Positions 22,426 through 36,039 of a DNA stretch of 64,000 bases are shown here, one piece after another; positions within the stretch are counted from its first letter, which is position 1; every line of letters starts with the position of its first letter. The notes beneath the pieces are model-generated. The model did not search any database. It was not told where the DNA came from and worked only from the letters and a program-made list of their open reading frames with translations. Position numbers and translations under genes: made by a program. Origin of the DNA: Calvatia gigantea (taxonomy: Eukaryota > Basidiomycota > Agaricomycetes > Agaricales > Lycoperdaceae); assembly GCA_025093985.1 (NCBI GenBank), contig JACAAK010000001.1, positions 3,286,001-3,350,000 of the forward strand, in the 5' to 3' direction.

Positions 22426-22575
22426 GGGAGAGGATTGGAATGATTTAAGTTCTTTTTTTTTTGGGACCAGTTCTGGGTATGGCCACAGCAGTGTATTGGG
22501 GGTTGTCAGCCAATAGTATTATTCTATGATGGCATGTTCGCTGAGATCTGCCATGTTCTAGCCAACCCCTTAGAG

Positions 22576-22606
22576 GTTCTGCCGGCAAATGCCTGGCTGG
22601 CAGAAC
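22576..22606. other. Inverted repeat
   Basis: GTTCTGCC (22576-22583) and GGCAGAAC (22599-22606) form a perfect 8-bp stem with a 15-base spacer. GGCAGAAC also occurs near 21987 and 22023. These could be relics of a small mobile element; no target-site duplication was found. Confidence 0.3.
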
Positions 22607-22799
22607 TCCGGTGGCCAAACGGCTGATTTCTGCCAACACCTTTAGAACTTATGAGGTTGAGTGGTGGTCACCATAGGAACCCCAATGCCGAAACCTGAGT
22701 CCCTGTCTCAAACGTAGTCAAGAACTATCTATTTATCACTTATTTCTCGACGCCCCAATCCCCCTCTTGAACTCACAATTAATCTTCCCCCACAAAGTC

Positions 22800-25700
22800 A
22801 TGGCTTCTGAAGGTGATAAGTTATCTTCGAATTCAATCTTCTCCCCACGTCCCACTGCCGTGTCACCAACGCCTCCTGTACTACCGACAACCTTTACACC
22901 ATCGGGGGTGCCATTCGCTCAGAATCCGTTTTCACCCTCGTCTGTTACCTCAAAACCGGCATCAATTTTTAATTTTGGTGCCAGTCGTAGTACCACCAAA
23001 CCCGACTCTGGCTTTACTACAGCCGCGTTCACTCCTGCTCCGAATAAGAGCGGCAGTGGAAGCGATGGTGGTGTGGCCTACGTTCCTAAAGTTAGGGTCA
23101 ACACTGGCGGCAGTAAGGAGACAAAGGCTGTTTACTTGGCAGACGACGAACACGCCGAAGGGCCCGCGAATCCAAAGATGTCTCAAGCAAGTCGAAGGAT
23201 GCTTGACCTTGTCAACGGGCTTCATGGCACTGGGTGGGTCGCCTTTCGTTCTCTGCTAACAGTTGATTAACAAGTAATTGAAGCGTCCAAGTTGACATTG
23301 ATCTTCCTCAAATCGCAGTTATTGGGAATCAAAGTGCTGGCAAATCTTCGCTTATTGAATCCATTTCCGGGGTTACGCTTCCTCGTGCTGCGGGGACTTG
23401 TACGCGGTATGCTCCCCACTCCTGTTCCCTCTCCCTTATTGTAATGACTGTTTGTCGCGTCCAGGTGTCCGACAGAATGTCGCCTCTCACGTTCCGACTC
23501 TCCCTGGAAATGTGTGGTTTCCCTCCACATTACAACGGATCCCAAAGGCCAGCCTCTCGGTCAATCAAGGAATGAAACATTCGGTCCTCCAATCTACGAC
23601 CAAAAGGAAGTCGAGGATCGAATTCGCCGAGCGCAACTGGCGATTTTGAATCCTCATAAACCTGCTGCAAGCTTTTTGAGAAAAGAAGATGGTGATGATG
23701 ATGCCGTCCATTCAACCTTGGATGAGGATATATCCGGGGATGGGTCGGCGAGTTTGACGTTCTCGATGAACTGTGTTTCGTTGGCGGTTAGCGGGCCTGA
23801 TGTCGCGGATTTGTCGTTTGTGGATCTTCCAGGTGCGGCAATTAAAGGTTTGTTTTGGATTCAGGACTAAACCTTAGGTTAGGTTTGATTGCGAGTGTTG
23901 GGCAAGGTGGAAATTCTGGGGATATCAAGCTAATTGAGGGGTTGGTGACGGCTTACATCAAGAAATCGAACTGCATCATCCTATTGACAGTTGCTTGCGA
24001 AAGTCAGTAAACATTTCATATGTTTGTATACAGATAACTCACCACACTCTCAGCCGATTTCGAGAATCAAGGCGCACACCAGCTTGCGAAAATCTATGAC
24101 CCCAGTGGAAAACGCACCATTGGTAGGTAGTACGAACTACTCTGCAGATGTTGAAGCCCTCACACTCACACCCTCTCTACGTAGGTGTCCTAACAAAACC
24201 CGACCGAATCCCAGTGGGTGAAGAATCCTCCTGGCTCTCTTTCATCCGTAACGAAAAAGAACTCCTTGAAAACAACTGGTTCTGCGTCAAACAACCTTCC
24301 TCAAACGAGTTGAAACAACAATGGACATGGGAACAAGTGAGGAAGAAAGAAAATGAGTTTTTCGCGAGCACAGCACCGTGGAATGAGTTAAAGGGGATGT
24401 ACGCGAGACATTTGAGGACCGGAAATCTGGTGGGGAGGTTGAGTGATGTTTTGAGTGAGTTGGTTGCTAAGAGGTACGTTTGTAGTTGGGCCTACTCGAG
24501 CGGGGATGGCGCTGACGAGGTTCCACCATTGTGTCGACTAGGTTACCGGAAATCCAGGAGGAGATTGAGGGTATGATCGACAAGACCCGGAAACAAATTG
24601 AACATCTTCCAAAGCCGCCACCAAAGAACGCGTTAAACGAGGTAGCGAAGCTGATCAAGGATTTCGATTCTAGTATGCGGATGCATATTGAAGGTGTCCC
24701 CGATAAAGAAGGCATCATCCAAAAGATTCGGGCACCGTATGGGCGTTTCCACTGTGTTATTCAAAGGACGGCGCCAGAATTTAGGCCATTTAGCCAGCCG
24801 CGGAAAGGACAGACCAGGAATAGGACACTCGCGAAGCCAGAGTTTCTCGTGCATGAGGAAGAGGATATGCTGGGTGAAGGATTGGACAGTTCAATCGAGA
24901 TGGCTGAGGATAAGCTGATATATGTTGATGAAGTGCACCAACGGATGGAAGAGTATGTCTTTGCTTAACCGCTTTTTTGGGTTTGATCAAATTAATGTCG
25001 GTGATAGATCGCGTGCTCGAGAATTACCGGGGTATTTCCCTTTCGTTGTTCAACGCAACTATATCGAGGAGGTCATTGTCAAATGGCATGAACCAGCAAA
25101 CAAGCTGTGCGAGGAAGTTTTCGCGATTTTGATGGGCCGTATCAAAACACTTGTGCATGAGCATTTCGGGTCGTTTGGTCAAGGGATGCTTGAGCACCAG
25201 ATTCGGTACGTGTCATTCAGTGTTATACCATTGTTTGGAATTCAAGGGGGCGGGTATCGCAGATTGATCATGCACGAACACCTAACTCAGTGCTTGTTGG
25301 AGGCGAAGAAAAAGATTGAGTGGTTGATGAAGATTCAACTTGACCCGTTTACACTCCATAGCCATTACTTTTCTGATTACAAGGAAAAGTTCTTGACCTA
25401 CTATCGGCGCGTTCGCAGGGACTCTAGGACATCTGACATTAATCTTGGTGCAGAGCGTATACTCATTAACTTGGGTGGCCAGGGAGGATCGTTCAAGGAC
25501 CTGACTGTGGAGGCCTTGGGTGCATTAGCGAAACTTGGTTATCACGGTTTGAAAGGTGAAGATCTAGCTAAACTCCTTGGGCAGGACAAAATGGAGCCTG
25601 CTCTGGAAATAATGGCTACGGTCCGGGCCTACTTCCAGGGTACGTGATCCACAATTCGGGTCAAGTGATGTGACTGATACTGTTATTTAGTTGCATACAA

Positions 25701-25929
25701 GCGTTTCGTCGACAACGTTCCAATGGCAATTGACTATGAGCTCGTGCGAGGTGGAGGGCAAGATGTGTTCCAGCTTTTGTGGGTTGAATTAAACTTGGAC
25801 AGCCCTGATGCGCGGAAGATGTGTAATGAATATGCGCAAGAGGCAGCACAGACCGCAAATCGGCGAGCGGAATTAAATAAGAGGTTGGAGAGATTGACGG
25901 AAGCCGCTCATCGGTTGGTTCAATTTTAG
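22800..25929 (+). CDS. Dynamin-like GTPase, copy 3 (intact)
   Basis: Ten exons: 22800-23233, 23284-23406, 23465-23832, 23883-24002, 24054-24122, 24185-24473, 24542-24952, 25008-25205, 25263-25639 and 25691-25929. They give one frame of 875 residues with GT-AG introns. Residues 1 to about 130 are low-complexity Ser/Thr/Pro-rich. Then come the dynamin GTPase domain (P-loop GNQSAGKSS, switch threonine in [18 protein letters not shown]), the stalk region ([27 protein letters not shown]), and a C-terminal GTPase effector-like helix region. No PH domain, Pro-rich tail or membrane span is seen, so it is closer to Mx/Vps1-type soluble dynamins than to classical dynamin or mitofusins. The expected role is GTP-driven membrane remodelling; the target membrane is unknown. 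It is the only undamaged copy of three and ends 123 nt before UTP20. Confidence 0.9.
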
Positions 25930-26051
25930 TGTGACGCACTTAATAGTGTGATGGTTATATGTATGCACATGTTTGGCAAAAGCTTTAGATTTTTTGGAAA
26001 TGAACATTTCCCTTCGACTTTGATGAACTCGTGCAGTCAGAAAACTCGGAA

Positions 26052-29000
26052 ATGGCGACGCCAGAGTCGAATATCGATACTGTGCAGCCAGTAAACCGTT
26101 TCAAGGTGAGTTTATAAATCTGTACTGCTAAGCATGTTGACTGACTACGGGAGTAGCACCAGTCATATACCCAGAGCCTTAAGGAGGTCCATCTGCCTTC
26201 TGCTTTCAACCAGGACCAATTTGAACGCGAAATTGGTGTACGTGGATGATTATCTGGGGATATATGGTGCTCATGGTTGTCCTTAGGACAATGAATCGCA
26301 CTTCCATGAAGCATTAGATCACTGGAGGCAGTTGAACCTTGCTCCGTCTTTCATTAAATTTGCAAACCATGTCGGCCCCTTGTCGTTGTCCATGCCACTG
26401 CTGCTTCACCACTGGAAGGACATCATTGAACGCTGGGAAGAGGCTATGGACTCGACAAATGACGAAGGGCTACGGGCTCTTCTTGAGTGAGTTTTATTCA
26501 TCTATCTAATTGCGTTGGCTGGTCATTAATCTCCTCTAGTTTGATGCAAAAACTCGCACACGATCTTCGAACAACCTTGTCCCCGGTCTATCCAGCTATA
26601 CTCAAACGACTCCTCAAGCTTCTCCTTCGGTCACTGGACCCGGCTGCTCTCACGGTCCTGCTCGAGACCCTCTCCTCGCTCTTCCGCTACCTTCTCGTGC
26701 CTTCCATTCATCCGGAACTTATCTCACTTTCATGGAACGCCGTTCGATCCGTTTTGCAAAAATGTCTACCAGAGATTCAGAGAGCAGTTGCGGAGGTGTG
26801 GGGATCTGTGCTTCGTAGACTCAAGAGTGCTTCGAGGGATCGTGCCGTGAATCTCTTGGCAGAAAATGCTGAGGGTATGGAAGATGCGTCGGCTTGGGCT
26901 GTCGTGTTTGCATGCAAGGTTTGTCCTGCTATTATATTTTAATTTTATTTGTGAGATTGATTTCTTCATGAAAGTCGGTATCTCAAACGTTGCACACGTC
27001 AACCGTATCCATATATGCGGCCTTACTAACGTATCATCTCTCTGCGGAAAATACAGAGGCGGCATACACGGTGCTTCGCCGTTCTCTAACTGCGCTTGTC
27101 CACCACGCCAAGAACGCAGAGCAATTCTCGGTCTTAGGCGACCTTCTCGTCCGAGAACTAACAAAAGTCGTGAACGAGCGGGATACCTCAAATTCCGAAA
27201 GTTTACGGCGAATACTGGAAGTTATTAGTATTCCGTACTCAGTTCGTCAAGGTTCCCGGATGTCCCGTACGTCCTCTCCACTTCGCATCCCAAAGTCAAC
27301 CTTATTCCTGTTTACAGACTCACACCATACAGCTGTGTTTACTCTCCTACTTTCCTTCCCCCTTCAAATTAAGCCCCTCCATCCCGCCCTCCTCAAACTC
27401 ACATCCGCACTGTTCCTTGCATCGGATACGTCCCTCTGGTTAGGATCGGCCCTCAAATTTCTCCAAACAATATGGTCTTTACCTTCCTCACCCGAACCCA
27501 CTGCTGCAACCACCACATCTACAACCTCGAGCCCAACGTTAGAGTTCTCTTTAAAACTCCATGCAATCCTCTCAGACCTCTCATGGCCGGGCTGGAAGCT
27601 CATTGTACTCCCGCCACTCCTTAAAGCCACGCGCAAAGTCGATATCCTTGCTTCACAAGTAGATCACCCGAGGTTTGTGGTTGACTTCTTGGCAGGATTG
27701 GTGAGGGCTAAGAAGTTGAGCGTGGAAGATGTTGATTTAGTGTGGAGGGAAGGACTTGAGAGGTGGATTTTGGATGAGAGGCTGGGTGAGTGTTTTCGGG
27801 AGGGGTAGTGGGGATGTCAATGTGAGTTTTTTTGAACTTGGGTACTCCCGTGGATGGGACGCTCATAGTTGTCACTTTTTTTGGTCGCAGGCGGTGGAGT
27901 TAGATGGGATTTTAACGCTTTCACCATTCATGAGTGAAAATTTCACGACCAGACTTGTCGAAATAATCAACCAACGAATACACCTCACTGGCGGTGGAGA
28001 TGCGCGTATATCCGACGACGACAACACTGTCACCAACAACCACGCTCCTGCTCTCGCAAATCCAGCTCAGGTACTAGGTACCTGCATGCAAACTCTTCAA
28101 AAACGCGCCCATTCCGAGTGGTCAACAAGAATAGACATATGCGACTGGATACGAACTGGGACCAAGACTTGGAGCACATCACCGGAGGTACTAGCAGGTC
28201 TAACACCTCTAGCGCGCGCCAGGTTTGTCTACGTCCCTCAATCCGATATCTACCATACCAACCTGCATCCCCTACAGCGCTGCATCAAATGCCCCAGAAT
28301 CGCCAATCCCGCTGTCTGAGGCATACCCTCACCTCCAATCCTCACTTCTTTCCCACTGCTCGCACTTTACGTTTGAATGCTCTCCGACTTATGGACACGC
28401 CGAAAATCATCTCTGCCCCGGATGGCGTACAAGAGGTGTTGAGAAGGTGTTTGCAGGGTGAGGAAGTATCCTTGGACGTGCAAGGTGTCAGAGAACGCGT
28501 GTTGAGGATTGGAAGGGTCGTGCCGATCGTTGGGGATCCCGAGGGTGCGGAGTTTTGTGCACGGTGGTTGGTCGGTGCGTATTATTTTAAAAACTCGCTT
28601 TGATTGTGCTGTTGACGGGGGACCCGCTGTAGCTCAACTCAAAGTCAACCTAAGGCCATTATGGTCACCTGCTGCTGCTGCACTAGTGTCATTATCGCAA
28701 CGGTTTGGAGATGTCGTTTGGAAGCTTGTATTCTCAGAGCTTCAGAAGTGCGGAGCAGGTGGTGATTTGAGCCCCGTTGTTGCCCAGGACCTGAGTCAGG
28801 TAGATGAACAAGGGGATGATGATGATATTTGGGAGGAGGAGAGGTCATGGAGAGATCCTTGTGCGCATAAACTTCGTGTTGTACTCATGAGGTGGTTGGA
28901 TCCGGAGTATAGAGTAAAGGAATTAATCAAGGTATGTCACCAGAAATCACCTCCACCTCAGTTCGTTGTTGACAGGCGCGTGAAAAGGAGTCCCGCATGG

Positions 29001-32000
29001 GAGACCGCTTTGACCCTCTTTCCTATGAATATCAACTCCTCGCCACCCTAGGGGAATGTCATAGCCTTGCGGAGAAACACAACCGGGAACTCATCACCTA
29101 CTTTCTCTCTTTAGCCTCGACCAACAACAACAAACTTCCTAAACACAAACTTGCGAACTGGCTCACACTCTTCTCCAAATTCTCAAACCCAAAGGCTCTC
29201 CACGCAACAGACACTCTGCGTGTTCTCTACCTCACGAATGTTTCACATCCAGATCGCTCTATACAGTCTTTAGCCCTCTCCTGCCTCTTCGCGTACAAAT
29301 ATCCGGAACTCGCGAACCATGAAGAGAAGATCCGGTTGCTTCTGGATGATACACGGTGGCGAGACGAACTGACATTATTGCAAATCGATGCTGTGGATCC
29401 GGGGGCCCGGCCGGTTGTGGTGGATATCACTACTCGTTTACTGTTCGGGTTGATGTTAGAGAGAAAGGGGAGGGCGCGAGGCGCAGATCGTAGAGCAGCA
29501 ATATTGACTGCTTTATCGGGGTGTACGGATACTGAGCTGGGTTTGCTCGTGGATTTGATGTTGAAGCCTCTTGGGTCACATAAACACGCAACACACGAGC
29601 ATGAAGGGAGGTTCGCTTCACGGGAAATGTCGAAGGAGGTGACGGATAAGCAAATTGTTGGGTATCTGACACTGCTCGGAGACGTGCTGAAGAATTTGGG
29701 ATCGAGACTCGTGCCATATTGGCCTGCATTACTCGGGTCAACGATTGGTATTCTCCATAATGCACAAAGACGAATGGATGCTTTGGTACGGGAAGGTGCT
29801 GAGGATATTGCTGAGGGGGAAGACGTTGAAGACGTTGAAGGCATGGAAATAAGAGACGATAGTCCCGCCACCACTGCTACCTCAGCCAAGGTTGTCAGGA
29901 ATATCCGACAACTCGGCGTCAAGCGGTTCACAGATTTCTTCAAATGCCCGGTTTCGTTCGACTTTTCGATGTATCTCCCCGCCGCATTCAGTTCTGTCAT
30001 TGCCCCACGTCTACCCAACTTGGACAAGGAAAATACGCAGGCACCGTCAGCACTCATAGAATTGTTCTACGTCTGGTCATTGCGGAGCGAGTATAGCGTG
30101 CTCCTAGCCCAATACTCCGACACACTCTTACCAAAGGTGTATGACTGCCTTGTCGCGACGAATGTCAAGCCCTCCGTCATCATGCGCATTTTCGACATCA
30201 CCGAATGCATTTTAGCAAATTCAGCAGTGGACGAGAACGTTCGAGATACAGTCCTCAAACCACATGTCTCGAAATTGCTAAGTAACTTGGCCGGGTTGGT
30301 CGAACGCGTCAAGGACGTCGCGGTGATCGCCACGCCCATTGGACAACGTCAAATCGGCATCCTATCAGAAATCGCACAGTATTCTGAAAATACTACACAG
30401 GCGACTACACTGCTGACGTTATTCGTCCCACTCCTGCGCAAGCCGGCCAAGTTCGTCTCGGAAAAAGTCAAGGTCGACCTGCTCAAGATTCTGGCGAAGA
30501 TGATGGACCTTATACCTGAGTTACGCGATAGACAAAGTGGGATTTATATCAAGACCTACGAACTCCTTGGACAGCTGTTCCAGTCCCTCCAGTCCAGAGC
30601 CTCACGTATCAGTCTCGTTAATGCTTTCAATCAACTTGCACGGCTTTGTAGTATTCAGCCTTTGGCTCTGTTGTTGGATGAACTGAACGCGTATTCAACG
30701 AAACGGGTTGATGAGCCAGACTTCAATCGGCGGTTGGATGCATTTGCGCGGTTAAATGATTCGGTATATCATACGCTGTCGCCGAGGGACTGGGCACCTG
30801 TTTTGTACAATGGGCTTTATTGCGTTCAAGATGCTGTGGAGTTGGCCATAAGGAACAACGCTTCGTTTTCCATGAGGCGTTTTATCGATCGAGTCGGAGC
30901 ACGAGGAGAAATCGAGAGTGGGTTTGAGGAGGTTTTCTTGAAGGTGTTATTTCCTGGTCTCAAGAACGGATTGAGGTCGAAGAACGAACTGGTCAGAGCA
31001 GAGGTGCTGGGTGTCATTGCTTATGCTGTTGGAAAACTCGAGTTTAACGCGACGTTGAAGGAGATGCGGGTGTTATTGGAAGGCGGAGACGAAGAAGCGA
31101 ATTTCTTCAACAACATCCTTCACGTACAACTTCACCGACGTTCGCGAGCTCTCAGGCGTTTAGGAGACCATTGTGACCAGGGCCATTTGCGAAGCAGCAC
31201 TGTTGCTGAGATCTTTATACCCCTCGTTGGCAATTACGTCGCATCCACGGCAACTGTAGACCATCACCTTGTCACTGATGCCATCACAGCCACAGGACGA
31301 ATGGCGAGGCATCTTAACTGGTCGGCATACCATTCGCTTGTGCAGCGGTATATCAAGCTTTCGAAGGCCAGAGATGAGTCGGAGAGGATTTATGTGCGAG
31401 CTCTTGTTGCCCTCTTGGATAACTTCCATTTCCCCATGGATGAGGAAGTGACCGAGAAGAAGAGCGATGATGGGGCAGAAATTAGGGAGGATGACGAACA
31501 AGAGGAACTGGACAAGGACAAGGTTCCCGGTGCCACACTTTCAGCAGACCAAGTCTCTCGGATTGCAGATGCTGTTAACTTGCGCCTCTTACCAAGTCTC
31601 CTCAACTATCTGGAGAAGCATGACGCTACCACAGATGATAATACCCGCATCCCAGTTTCCATTGGTATCGTCACTGTGGCTAAGCACCTCCCGGAGAGTA
31701 CTCGGAAACCACAGATTACGCGTTTGTTGACGATCCTCAGTCAAGTTCTTCGCAGTCGATCACAGGAAACTCGCGACCTTGCGCGAGATGCGATCGTTCG
31801 TATATCGACCAGTATTGGACCGCAATACCTCCCTTTAGTATTTAAGGAGCTCCGCAGTGCACTCCTTCGAGGTCCTCAATTACACGTACTTGCGTTTACC
31901 ACTCACACCATCCTCGTCCAAGTCACCTCTCAAGAACACGCACAGATATTCAACCTTCTGGATGATTGTGTCAATGACGTGGCACACATATCTGCAGAAG

Positions 32001-34576
32001 TTATATTCGGCGAATCGGGAAAAGATGTTCTCTCAGAAGACTTCAGGACAAAAATGCGTGAAGTCCGAGGGTCGTCATCAAGAGGCCTCGATTCCTTTGC
32101 AATGATTGCCAGAGTGATAAGTCCCAACAAGATTAGCAGTGTCCTCGCCCCACTGCGCGCCATCATGCAAGAGACGGAGTCTCATAAAGTCATGCAACTT
32201 GTTGATGAAACCCTGAAGCGGGTTGCGTCTGGGTTGAACAGCAACCAACACTTAGTCCCAACGGAGCTGATTGTGCTGTGTCATACGTTGATCAGCCAGA
32301 ATGCAAAGTTCCTGAAGCAAACGCAGCCGAAGAAGAAGACGCTCAAAGGAGATGCGATTGTCCAGTCAAAGAGGGATGTTGCTGTGGATGCCGATCACTA
32401 TGCAAACAATTCGTTCAGGTGCGAAGTGTCCTTCCTAATCCGGGGCCTGTTTTGACCTTTGGGCTAGGTTTGTCGTTTTCGGGCTGGACCTGTTCAACAC
32501 GGCACTCCGTCGGAGTCGGTTCAATTTCCATGACGCCGAGACTATCAAGCGTCTCGAATCCATGGTGGTCGTCATTGGGAATACTCTTTACTCAGCTAGC
32601 GCTCCCGTTGTTATGCTCGGCCTCAAATGCGCAGCGGGGTTAACAAAATGTCCTCTCAAAAACCTTCCCAAGTCCGTGCCCGTCTTCATCGCACAAATGA
32701 TTGACATCATCCGCCAAACCAGCAATACCGAGTCCGAAATCGTTCAGGTTGCATTTAAGTCCTTGTCTATCGTCTTACGTGACTTCCCCGGCGCACAAGT
32801 GAAGGAGAAAGACCTCATCTTTCTTCTTGAGCTTCTATCGCCTGACTTGGAAGAGCACGAACGCCAAGCAGCCGTATTCACCATGCTCCGCGCAATCGTC
32901 GCTCGCAAGTTTGTCGTTCCTGAGATTTACGATATCATGGACAAGGTTGGCGAGATTATGGTCACCAGTCAGTCTCCCCAAGTGCAAGAACTCTGCCGTG
33001 GTGTTCTTCTCCAATTCCTTCTTGACTACCCCCAAGGGAAAGGACGGCTTCGTAATCAAATGGCATTCTTCTCCAAGAACCTTTCTTATGTGTACGAAAG
33101 CGGTCGGAAATCCGTGATGGAACTTCTCAGTGCGATCATCGCCAAATTCCAGGATGCAGTAATCTACGAGTACGCGGACCTGCTGTTCGTGGCTTTGGTC
33201 ATGGTCATTGCCAACGACGATTCTGCGAAGTGTCGAGAGATGGCAGCACACTTGATCAAGAGCCTGTATACAAGGCTGGATGAAGAGAGGAGAAAACTCA
33301 TATTCTCTCACTTACATGCGTGGGCGACACAGGATGCACAACCGCAGTTGACGTGGGTGTCATCACAGGTTTATGGGTTCATCATCGACGCTGCGCAGAC
33401 TGACGTTCAGCCGTACCTGGCGACTATTCTGGATGACCTGCATGCAGCACTTGTCAAGAGTTCTGATGCCTTACTTAACAATATCGATGAGCAGGAAGGT
33501 GGTGGAATGGCGATCGACCTGGAGTGGAAGATGTCCTACCATGCACTCACGGTTCTCTTTAAAACACTCCGTGTTCTCCAGGAACTGTGTACGGACGACG
33601 CCAGGGTGTCGTGGAACCTCGTTACCGCACATCTTTTATACCCACATGCTTGGGTACGCACTGCTGCTTGTAGGCTCCTCGGGTTACTATTTGCGGCCCT
33701 ACCTATCGCTTCACCGCGGACGGACCTACCGGACAACCATCCAATATCTGTAGTTGGAATGCAAGACGTCGCGAAGAAGCTATCGGAGCAACTGAAGAGC
33801 GAGAATCTTGACGAGGTACTCGGGATGCAAGTCGTCAAAAACTTGTTCTTTATCGGAAAATGCTTCTACGCGATGCCTAGGTCAAAATCGAAACAGATAG
33901 ACACGGGTAATAAGCTCGCGGATGACTTATCGGATGATGAGACCGTCGAGAAGGAGAGCGACGAGACAAAAGGAAAAGACCCCTTGCCATGGTTGTTCTC
34001 GAAATTGTCATATCAGATCAAGTCCGCGCATATCGCAAGGCGAAGTCGAGCAAAGGGCACTGTGAGTTTTTCGTCACCTTCCCCCACCTGCGCCATATTG
34101 ACATACGCCTCTTCCTTTGTCCAGTTGACGTGGCACCAACAACCGCTTGCTGCATTGCGCTGGTTTGCTGCTATGGCATCACACATGAATGAGGAACGCG
34201 TTGGACAGTTCCTAGTGCACATTCTCACACCCGTGTACCGGTTAGGGGAAGATGATACCATTCGAGATGCACAAATGGGTGAGTGGCTATCTTATTCAGC
34301 AACCATACACATGTCACTGAGCGATTACGGTGAACAGAGGAATTGAAGACCACCGCAGTAGAATTACAAGATCTCGTGCAAGCTAAAGTTGGAACAACCA
34401 AATTTTCTAACATCTACACACAAATTCGACAGCAGACTTCCGAGCTACGACGAAATCGGAAGGTTGCACGGACATTAAGTCTGACGACCAATCCTGAAGC
34501 AGCAGCAAAGCGCAAGTTGCAGCGCAACATCATCAAGAAAGAGAGTCGCAAACGGAAAGACAGAGGTTATGCGTAA
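26052..34576 (+). CDS. UTP20: UTP20, U3 snoRNP / small-subunit processome HEAT-repeat protein
   Basis: A large multi-exon gene of roughly 2,500 codons. The start MATPESNIDTV is followed by an intron at about 26106; early exons read SYTQSLKEVHLPSAFN, HWRQLNLAPSFIKFANHV and LLDLMQKLAHDL, matching the expected N terminus of the family. Two very long exons (about 28980-32417 and 32469-34060) carry helical HEAT-type repeats and the DRIM region. The last exons end with KRKLQRNIIKKESRKRK, the basic tail typical of UTP20, and stop at 34576. UTP20 is a nucleolar scaffold of the 90S pre-ribosome needed for 18S rRNA maturation. Introns are short and canonical wherever checked, and no frameshift was found. 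Dead copies of its 5' end lie at 16850-17215 and 21047-21103. Confidence 0.92.
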
Positions 34577-34775
34577 GTGGCCCTTTTCCCCGTAAATTCA
34601 AGTAAATTGACTTGGCACAGTGAAAGCAGGGGAAAATTCAAGAAAACGAAAAATGGCTAGAATCGTATGATTAGGTATCACACGCAATTGTATCGAGACA
34701 ATCACATTCATGTAGCATAGTCGGTATCGTACATACATACCTATCACCCGTCCTTTCCGCTCGGGGATCCGGGAA

Positions 34776-35746
34776 TTACGACAAGTCCATTGGTCCTTCT
34801 CCGGGCGCTCGAAAACATAGATCCGACTCCTCTGCGGCTGCTTCATCATCGTCTTCATTCCAATCACTCGTTGTCTCCCACTCGTTGTCAAACTCAATAT
34901 CAATCGGAAGTTCTCGTTCTCCATCTGCCGACTCTGTCAGCGGAAGGAAACATGCAAGCGGAAGGGCACGGTAGTCTGCCGTATTGTGCGCAATAGGCTG
35001 GACCCATCGCCGCTCACGCAGCCGTTTGTGGCGTTCCCGATCTTCTTCGATACGTTTGAAGACGTCGCTCCGGGACAGGTGGTCTTGTGAGGATATTAGC
35101 TGAGGTGTTGGGCGGGAAGTATCTTGGCCGGTGTTGGGACGAGAGTTCAAAATCGAAAGGGCTTCATCGATTTTTTGTGTCTCAACAACGCGTTTTGTAC
35201 GCCAGCTTTCAAGTATCTGCGGTGTCATGCGGTTAAGTACGCAGCTGCGTACCCCAAAGAGAAATCGGCGCACCTGCTTAGTGCTGGAGAGGTTTGGGAG
35301 ACCTTGACGTCCTTCCGGCACGACCAATTCAATTATCTTTGCCAAATCTCGTGCGAGGTAATCCACATAGAGGCCCTTGAAGTTAGAGGTCTCCTTCTGG
35401 CTAGGCGGCCGAGATTTGAGCAGAAGGCAAGTCTCGCATAGCGAATCGAGGAAATGAAGGATGTTTATCCGAGAATTTATTGACCCCTATTGCAAAATTT
35501 GTGAAATGCCCGAAAATGGATAAGAAACGTAGCATACCTTCTGGCATTCTTCGATGATACATTCCCAGAGGTCTTCGCCACACTGAGCAAATTTTATAGA
35601 GAATCCAACAACCTTCTGGATAGATTGTTGTGACCTGCGCTATTAGAGCTTTAACCCGGTGAGCCTGGGTGGAAGAGATAGAATACTGACGCAGTAAGTC
35701 TCCTGAGAAGGTTAATAAATTGCATTCGGACTTCGAACGGATCCAT
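34776..35746 (-). CDS. CTK3: CTD kinase subunit gamma
   Basis: Four exons (35691-35746, 35538-35634, 35274-35486 and 34776-35216) give 268 residues. The N terminus MDPFEVRMQFINLLRRL, followed by SQQSIQKVVGF, DLWECIIEECQ and INSRINILHFLDSLCE, is the CID-like helical domain of Ctk3/Lsg1. The C-terminal part has SRSDVFKRIEEDRERHKRLRERRW, the conserved CTK3 C-terminal motif, and an acidic tail. CTK3 partners the CTK1 kinase and CTK2 cyclin, which phosphorylate Ser2 of the RNA polymerase II CTD. It is convergent with UTP20 (stops 200 nt apart). Decayed copies lie at 37770-38130 and 39985-40645. All introns are GT-AG and keep phase. Confidence 0.92.
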
Positions 35747-36039
35747 GGCGGACTAATAGCTCTTGAAGCTTGAAGCTTGAAGTTTTGAAGACCCAGGAGA
35801 TTTGTTGGAATTCGGAAATGTCAAAATCACTTTGAGCGTGTGATGCAATTGTTTGGTGATGTTTGTTCGCTTGACCATAATCAAGAATTTCTCAGATCTC
35901 CAGTACTCTAGAGTCGCTAATCTACCGTGGGCGACTAGGAGCAGCAATATTTAAGTATCATAAATACTCACAACAAGACGCTACCTCCGCCTACATCAAA
36001 ACAGTGAGCATTCTCTCTATCTAGAGAGTTTCAGAGACA

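Noticed and set aside
29227..30057. 276-codon minus-strand frame inside UTP20
   Set aside because: Shadow of the long UTP20 exon; the plus-strand frame is continuous and shows HEAT-type helices.
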